Shown: one piece after another, positions 54,839 to 64,000 of the stretch
Position numbering within the stretch: position 1 is the stretch's first letter
How the letters are laid out: every line of letters begins with the position of its first letter
Translations under genes and position numbers: made by a program
DNA from: Serpula lacrymans var. lacrymans S7.9
Lineage: Eukaryota > Basidiomycota > Agaricomycetes > Boletales > Serpulaceae
Length of the DNA stretch: 64,000 nucleotides
Reading direction: 5' to 3'
Assembly (NCBI RefSeq): GCF_000218685.1
Contig: NW_006763290.1
Location: forward strand, 4,862,908-4,926,907
Notes under the pieces: generated by a model
Seen by the model: the letters and a program-made list of their open reading frames with translations, nothing else
The model's database searches: none
What the model was told of the DNA's origin: nothing

Positions 54839-55819
54839 TAGAAGTGCAATTTCTCTTTTTTATTCTAGGAACAATCATATCAATGGTTCAGATACAGAGA
54901 CAGATACGACTTACATTATAACACGCACACACGCGTTTTGGATGATGGTGGTTCTCTTCAACGACGCGTCTTCGACGCGATTATGGATTGGCGCCTACTG
55001 TGGCGCGTATCACGTGACACTTATATTATGTAATCGTAAGGATTCTGTCCCATTTCACGGTGTTGTGGTAACATCGATGTACTGGCACACAGCAGACTCT
55101 CTCGTGCACTAGCTCACTCCACTTTGGATTTGCGCCTTGCACGCAAAATCTCTCTCCTGTGGGACAAATACTTGTATGGACGTCGATATATGCTCTTGGA
55201 GGAACAGCACTGTGGGCAAAACTATCTGCGTAGGGTTATAACAAATGATCTCACCCTCCACGGATCAAACTACCGATTGTACAGGAGCCTCGCTGGGGAT
55301 TGTCTTCGATTGATTTCTCAAGCTTCTTATAACCTCTATCCGTCGATTGGACGATCTCGCGGTTGTTTTCCCGGGTCTCTCCTTCATATACCTTCATTCA
55401 CTTTCTATATATCTCACTACGCTATTAACGATGTAATAGCCGTTTGAATGAGCTATTGAGCCTTTGACAATGACATATTAGAGTTTGCAAGTGTGTCTGT
55501 TCATGGCTGTCGAGGCTCGCGCCGGCTGCAGTAAATGAGTGCTATACCATCCATAACGTTACCTCAGCAAACCAGTGTTAAAAGTCCTCATTCCTGCGTA
55601 TTGACCTGCTTGGGTGAAAGAAGTCCACATAAAAATTGCATTGGGCCGCGCGCTGGCATTGTGTACCCGTGCAGTACGCAAACAAAAGCCTTTTAACTCT
55701 CTCCACGCCTCTGAAACATTGGATCATTCAGAATCTGCATTCCTTGCATTCCTTGCATCTCCTGCATCCCTTTCAGGTCACCCACATCCACTCGTGCGAC
55801 TTCCAGAAATCCCGCAAAC
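54839..55819. promoter_or_regulatory. Divergent intergenic region (BRCA2 / taxilin-like)
   Basis: About 980 bp between divergent start codons, holding both promoters. An open frame at 55124-55447 starts without ATG and shows no domain. Low-complexity TGCATTCCTTGCAT repeats lie just before the taxilin-like start (55735-55770). Confidence 0.45.
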
Positions 55820-57963
55820 ATGAATGGTGCAAATTCCAATATACAGAACTCGTCTGTACGAGTTGCAAAACCACCTCCGACTGGTCCTGCCCCTCCTGCC
55901 CCTACCATTGCTCCTCCAGTTCCACCACATAATGCACATAGCGCACACCAACCGCCAGTAAACCGACCACCTACACATAACAATACATCTACTCCAGTCA
56001 ACGGCACCCATTCCCATGTCCAGAAAGGAAAGAAGAAGAATGAACCACCCGTCGATCCTGCCGCCATGTATGAGAGTCTCAAGAGTAGGATTGCAGCCCT
56101 GGAGGAAGAGGAGGTCCTAGAAGAGGAGGAGGAGCGAAAGTTTGGTGTGTGTGATCTGGGTGATTGGCTTTGTGGAGCAACATTCATGCCTCTTTCTAGC
56201 TGAGGAAGCCGTCAAGTCTGTCAAGGGCATGGAGGAGAACGCCGTTCACGCGAAGTACATCGAGCTTGTGAGTCGATCACACGAGGCAATGGTTAATTGT
56301 CGGGTGGCCGCTGACCAGCTACCTCGTACCCGTAGTTCGCAGAATTGAAGCGGTTAGAACGAGATCATGCTAAAGAGAAACAGAAACTGGTTAAAGACAA
56401 GGATGCAGGTCTGTGCTACGTGTGGTTTAGCTTGCACTCTCGCACTTCCCTCACCTATCCTTAAACTTCCCTATAGCTAAAAGTCAATTGACGAAAGCAA
56501 ACCAGACTAAGACAAAGATGGAAAATCTGGCCCGCGAACTACAGAAGGTAAAATTAGCTGTTTTGAACAGTGATCTGTCACTGAATTTCTCTCTCTAGGA
56601 TAACAAAAGGCTGAGAGTGCGCAGATATCCATAACCAACACTTATAATGTGTCGCTTATCTTAAGTTCAGGAAGATAGCAAGCGACTGGCCCGGTGTGTG
56701 GAGGATGCGCAAGACGAGGTACTTATTAGAGGCTGTTTCTTCTTCTGGAGTCTTCGGTGATGCAATGTTGCGCATAGATTTTACAGATGAAAAATGATCT
56801 CGCCAAGCGAGCGGATAAGGCGAAATTACAAGACATCAAATATCGCGAGATGCCAGACATAGTGGTAAAGGTAGTTTGCAGATATCGAGCTGAGCTTTTC
56901 TTCAAGATTTCGAGGAAAACAAAGTTTTCCCGGTTATTCAATGCTTGGACCGACAGAATGGAGAGCACGGGTGGGAAGAAGAGTGAGGGGAAGAGTGGGT
57001 CTGGTGTAAATGCACAGATGAATGGGTCTGCCAAATCCGATGCAGCAAGCACGCAAACTACTGGACCGTTGGTCTCATCATCCATGCAATTCGTCTTTAC
57101 GCATAATGGAAAGACGGTGGATTCTGATCAGACACCAGAGGAAGCAGGAATGGAAGATGGAGATGAGATTCTTGCTGTCGAGTTGATGGATTTGACTGAA
57201 GGTCCCGGAACAGAAGACTGGGTCAGTATAGCGTCCCCCTGGAGACATGTGAAGTTGACGATCCTAACGAACGATTTGTTACAGGATGAGTTGTCTGAAC
57301 CGCGACGCCAGAAGTTGAGGAAGAACTGGACAGACAGTCCGCTTGAGTAAGTTATGACCGTTGCTACACATACCTCATTAACATGTCGTTCAGGGCCAGG
57401 CGGACATTGGAAGACATCTTTGACGGCGTGTATGTTTTCCGATACGAGTCGTTATCAGATACTAACCCTTTGCCCAGTGTACGAGAGCGTCTAAAGGAAG
57501 TGCTCCGACAGTACGAGCTTCGTGAACGACATTTTGAATGCGTCATCCGTTCTAAAGAATTGGAAGTGTTACTCTCTCGAGCTAGGGCTGCAGAACAAAA
57601 ACAGCTAGCCGAGGGGGAGAAGACACGCGCTGATAAAGCTGAAGGCGAGGTAACATCAAGCTGCTCCTCTATTATCTCACGATGCTGAACATTTACAATC
57701 CCTTTCTATTCGTCGCAGAACCATCATCTTCGGAAAGAGCTAGAAGACGCGCAAAATGGACAAACTATGCTTATCGATAAGCTTATTACCTGCTGTAAAG
57801 AGGTGCGTGCAAAGAGACTCATGTTTTACGCGTTTTTGATGGACTTTGCCCTGATATGCACTTGAAGCCAAATGCAGAACGTACGCAACGCCTATTTGCC
57901 TCTTTGCGGGAAGAACTTGAGAAGAAGGGTACTAAACTGGCCGATGGTCCTGTGGGCGGTTGA
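55820..57963 (+). CDS. Taxilin-like coiled-coil protein with an internal SUMO-like domain
   Basis: Twelve exons: 55820-56144, 56200-56267, 56336-56408, 56477-56547, 56599-56616, 56671-56718, 56787-57221, 57285-57346, 57394-57429, 57478-57649, 57719-57802, 57868-57963; 495 aa, all phases fit. Order: Pro/Asn-rich N-terminus (1-75); acidic helix and coiled coil (about 80-215); SUMO/Rad60-like domain (about 222-337: DIVVKVVCRYRAELFFKISR, then after a Gly/Ser insert MQFVFTHNGKTVDSDQTPEE and MEDGDEILAVELMDLTE, no terminal Gly-Gly); C-terminal coiled coil resembling the taxilin core (LRQYELRERHFECVIRSKEL) ending with LITCCKEPNAERTQRLFASL. Taxilins bind syntaxins in vesicle traffic; the SUMO-like part suggests a protein-interaction role near SUMO pathway partners. 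Joint function is not known to me. The intron before exon 8 keeps frame if retained, but has a good branch site (CCTAAC). Confidence 0.75.
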
Positions 57964-58172
57964 CACCGTTTCACACTATACCCCCACTGGATTAGATACT
58001 TGAACTGGAGGCTATCCTTGTGAAATGGATGCGAAGTACAAAATGCCACGTTCAAAAGAGAGAGACAAAAACAAAAGAAAATTAACATCGTCCCAGGTAC
58101 TGTGCAAATGAGAGTAGAGTCCAACTAATACTAGTAATGTCCGATCCGAGTCCAGAAACTAATGCTACAATC

Positions 58173-59713
58173 CTAAAGTAAAGTGTCCAATTCTTCCAAA
58201 CTCTGCACATGCCCAGACTTGGTAAATGTCTTGCCTTTTACCAGCTCCAAGCCTTCGCCCGAATAGCTGAGGGATGGCGAAATCTCAATCTGTACACCAT
58301 CTTCGACACGAGCACCAGCGGCCTCCAAAAAGCGACGGTGCTGAGCGAGTAAATCGCGGCGGCTGGTTCCTGGATCGTCCGACCCAGTCCCGGGAGCGTT
58401 TTTGAGTGGACTAAATTCCTCATTTCGTGCAACCTCCAACACGGCAAATCGTTGAGTGTATGGGAACACATCGAAGACGAACATCTCTAACTTCATTCCG
58501 TTTGGCTTGCTAGGCTTAACAAACTCTCCGGTCTCCAAGTCAACGAAAGGAATCTTTTTGCGAGCGATGTGGAACGCGAGATCTTCTTCAAAAGACTCGA
58601 CGGAGTTTAGGTAGCTGGTGGTGTAGAAGTGGTTGGCAATATTGGCAGCTCCGAATGCTAACTCGTTGTTGTCGCTACGCATATTCGCTTGCTCCTGGGA
58701 GATCTCCGAATATTCCACGACACTGAACTTGTCGCCTCTGCGAGCAACAACACCCACTGATTCTGAGGGAGAAGCTTTAGGTACAACCTTAGCCGCGCAG
58801 TCTGCTTGTTTGTTGATACAGTATCCAAGGAACACTGGATCTGCGACTTTGACGAGACAGTTATCAACGCAATATGCGTGAACGTATAGGACTTTGCGTT
58901 TCTTCAAGTCAGAAAGCACAGAATGCGACTTGTCTTCCTGCGAGAGAGGAGCACGAGTGGCAGCGTAAAGGCCACCGTTACCGTCAGGGGCAACGGCTAT
59001 GTGAGACGGACTGTCAAGCACGATTTTCCCTTCCGTAGTTAAGCATGGCAGAGTTCCTAGAAATCAATTGATCGTTCAGATACTAATATTGATATATGAT
59101 GTGAAATGGAATAACCTTGTTCGAAGAAAATGACATTTTTAGCGTCCAATCCGAAGAATTTGTTTTTCGTGAAGTAGTCCTCTGTTTCGCGGCGAGTCGG
59201 GCCACTTGTCATAACATACCATGGGATGATGACAGAGCCAGCTGCTTTATTGCACTCCTTCTCAGCTACAGCCTGCAGACGAGCAATACGCTCAGCCTGG
59301 TACTGAAACAGAGACTTGTGGGAAGGGAGGCCTATGTCATAGCAACCTTTGGGTGCCGTACTTCCCAACCTCGTTCCCTGACCGCCCGCCATCAACAGAA
59401 CTCCAACCTCACCACTAGCAACAGCCTGGAGACCCCTACTTCGCCATTCCTTCTCTTTGGCTGGATCACTAACGACAGACTCACACGCTCCAGCGGGTAG
59501 AGGTTCGATGGGGTCTGCCTTATGATTTGGGTCTGCGGCTTCTTTCTCTGAGGTGACTGCCTTCTTGAATATGCGGTTTACGCGCTCAACATCGATTGTT
59601 TCAAGCTGGCGGGTAAGAGCTTTGCGTTCGGAGTCTGAGAGGTCTGGCCAAAAAGTGAAGAGGTGGCCTTGGCCTGCAATCTGGTATTTCTGGCGGATAT
59701 TATCAATGGCCAT
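58173..59713 (-). CDS. UAP1: UDP-N-acetylglucosamine pyrophosphorylase
   Basis: Two exons: 59713-59116 and 59056-58173; 493 aa, the family length. Converts UTP and GlcNAc-1-phosphate to UDP-GlcNAc, the precursor of chitin, N-glycans and GPI anchors, in the cytosol. Seen: the nucleotide-binding loop LLMAGGQGTRLG (106-117), the KGCYDIGLPS and VMTSGPT segments, DGNGGLYAA, and KLEMFVFDVFPY near the end. The 59-nt intron splits a Gly codon. The gene ends about 210 bp from the taxilin-like gene, converging with it. No breaks. Confidence 0.96.
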
Positions 59714-60829
59714 GGGGACCTGTATAACGTATGATTTGTGAAGAAAGAAACAAGAGATGGGGAGCGAGAGAAAGAGGAGGATGAGGAAAGGATGTTGTGA
59801 GGGTGAAGTGGACGCGAACTATTTATTGCAATAGGCAATAGGCATTTCTGAACCGGCAAGAGCCGAGCCCTTACTGCCTTGGGTCGCCATCCCCATAGCC
59901 CTGCTATTTACGAACATAGCCTCACATACGGTGTGTTTAGCCCTCTTGCTCAGAAAGCTCTTCTTGCTACAGGCACAATGTCATTATCGTGGTCGTGGCT
60001 TCGGTTATCCAACGTAACACTGCAGGACGACAGTGGCATTGCTGCAGTCCTTTTGAGCGGCCTTCCAATGGACAACGCTCACCGTGACGTTTCGAGTGTC
60101 AAAATTTAATCGCCACCATCAGCGATGAGTTATGATGTGACCCGGCTTTTGAGGTAAAAAGGATCAGCTGCAGGCTTGTTAGACCCATCGGTGCGCAAAG
60201 AAGTAGGTCCCATTACTCGTTTGATAATAACAATATGTGGCTGGCCGCATCACGAGTCAATGGGTTGTACGCTATACACTGAAATTATATTCAATCCAAG
60301 TTTGTCGCGGTACTGTTCTTTAACTGCGGGTGGGGTAATTTTGTACCTTGTCTTTTGGGATATAAGATACTGCGTCCAGTTGATTTCGCATCTTAGTTTA
60401 CCCTAGAAAGGCAATTTATTTTTCAAGTTGGAGCCACTTACTACTTATTCTACTACATTCTGACAATCTTCATCCAGCTATACTTAGCTTACTAACTATA
60501 ACGATCACTTGGACAGGAAGGTACTGAAGGTACGTCTGCAACACGAGTTCCAAGTCTCCTTTACCTGATTTAACCCAAGGTTGGTCAGGAGAAATGGCAT
60601 TACTGCAAGTCGGATGCTCAACACGTGAAGGTGCAGCACCGTAACATCGCATGAACCCTGAAAAAAAAAACCTGCTATATTGAAATATTGGTCTTCTTCG
60701 GCACAAGTTCTAGTCCAAAGCGTTCCATTTTTGACGGACCCGAGTCTCAGACTCGCTTAAAAGGATGACACTCGGGTTCAGCTCTACTCCTCGTTCCCCC
60801 TGGAGGACAATTAATACCATTCTCTCGCC
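59714..60829. promoter_or_regulatory. Divergent intergenic region (UAP1 / first glucanase)
   Basis: 1.1 kb, no gene. Holds the promoters of both neighbours; an A-run (60660-60670) is present. No TATA box assigned with confidence. Confidence 0.4.
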
Positions 60830-62410
<1,581 letters not shown>

Positions 62411-63466
62411 GCGGTGGATATTGTCCGTGCATAATAGAAACGGGATCCAACTACGAACACTACTAGCTGATTATCATCACTGCCTAACTGGTCTCTCTGA
62501 TCAGCTATACAAATAATTAATTTTTGTACCATAATGCCAAGTTGTACATAGCATGGCTTGCAACACAGTAATCCATCAGTTGAGCTAAAATAGACAGGTT
62601 GGGTATCAACAAAGGTCAGCGTCTGATCTGATCTAATTGTCGCGGTGGCAATTATTGAGCGCTTCTAGGCTGGTACCGTGACCAGAAATGCACCCGTCCG
62701 ACTGCGACTGTGCCGCCCCAAACGATGCGGACGACGCTACGCGTTGGACAGAGAAGTATTGAAAGTTTACATTTGGATATTATTGCGGTGCGTTTGTTGA
62801 TATGAATGGGGGTCTTCGTGAGGTATTAATGGTCCATATTTAGACTTTTCAGGCTGGATGAGAGCAGTGACAGAGTCATCGCCCCTTTTCGGATAGGGCA
62901 CCATTGCCAGCATCAGATATGATACGTTCTATTCGAGAATTGAGTAATTGTGCGGAGCCCGTTGAATGTATGATGCAATCATGCGGTACAAGATGGTGTA
63001 ATGGCAGTAACGATTCAGATGGATAGTGGAAAGGAGGATTGATTCAGTGGCGCCTTTGCGTACTGGACCAGTGTCGCGGCCGAATAGTATGGAACACAGA
63101 CAGTTGATTCCATTCTGGTTTGAGCCTTGCTATTGTGCCGACCTGGCACTGGGCCTGTTCCATGTCACCCAGTACGTCCCCTTTACACGTGAGGGTCTTG
63201 CCGTAAAAACATGTTCCACTAGATTACCGCAAAAATAGAAAGACCCAGTTACGATGTCTTACAGAATCGCAGGATGCTCCGTCCTTACAGGGATCCCTGG
63301 GCTTACTTTCCGCCGCGAACACGTGAGGGTGAGCTGCCAGGGGACCAGATCATGAAAAACACCCTTTCGATACCAATTATACACCATCTCCATCAGGCGT
63401 TCTAGATGGTATGCATTCATATAAATTCTGCCCTCATCGCATCATCCTGCCCTTCACATTACCGTG
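62411..63466. promoter_or_regulatory. Intergenic region between tandem glucanases
   Basis: About 1.05 kb, no gene. Holds the end of the first glucanase transcript and the promoter of the second; no clear regulatory site assigned. Confidence 0.4.

Positions 63467-64000
<534 letters not shown>

Noticed and set aside
55124..55447. 107-codon plus frame between BRCA2 and the taxilin-like gene
   Set aside because: No ATG start and no recognisable domain.

Overview
The window looks like nuclear DNA of a filamentous basidiomycete, most likely an Agaricomycete; I cannot name the order or species. The genes have many short (about 45-110 nt) GT-AG introns. They include a BRCA2/Brh2-type recombination mediator, a PP2A scaffold, chitin-precursor and glucan enzymes, and the genome is full of fungal Ty3 and copia retroelements. 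Gene models below were joined by hand from reading frame, splice signals and exon phase; every complete model closes in frame.

Layout. 1-5748: nested retroelements. A minus-strand Ty3-type element (5' LTR 3047-3743, three tandem ORFs including gag, start of pol running off the left edge) sits inside a 1.8-kb LTR-like repeat (called R1), which itself sits in the 3' end of another Ty3 element. 6513-8056: three-RRM TIA1/PUB1-type protein. 9098-15114: dead repeats and solo LTRs, including an R1 copy with an intact ORF. 16179-24002: host gene block: ribosomal protein S27 (+), PRPP synthetase (-), mitochondrial DnaJ (+), 14-exon MFS drug transporter (+). 24003-43550: repeat-rich tract with broken Ty3 pieces around a 100-N gap, a copia element with both LTRs and its target duplication (35082-41840) interrupted by another R1 copy, and several solo LTRs with target duplications. 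43551-45745: PP2A regulatory subunit A (-). 46190-50760: R1 copies, one hit by a solo LTR exactly at its TATA box, and a host-like gene broken by another LTR. 51123-51216: tRNA-Trp (-). 51393-54838: BRCA2/Brh2 (-). 55820-57963: coiled-coil taxilin-like protein carrying a SUMO-like domain (+). 58173-59713: UDP-GlcNAc pyrophosphorylase (-). 60830-64000: two tandem GH5 exo-beta-1,3-glucanases (+), the second cut by the window end.

The host genes are mostly unrelated housekeeping functions; UDP-GlcNAc synthesis and glucanases both serve the cell wall, but their adjacency need not mean co-regulation. Divergent pairs (PRPP synthetase/DnaJ, about 240 bp apart; BRCA2/taxilin-like, about 1 kb) may share promoter regions.

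The strongest points for follow-up are: a one-nucleotide exon needed to join the PRPP synthetase gene; a SUMO-like domain inside a taxilin-like coiled coil; two intact ORFs of unknown function placed between the LTR and gag of a Ty3 element; and R1, a long LTR-like repeat that enters CCGC/CCGG sites and carries its own membrane-protein-like ORF upstream of its TATA box.
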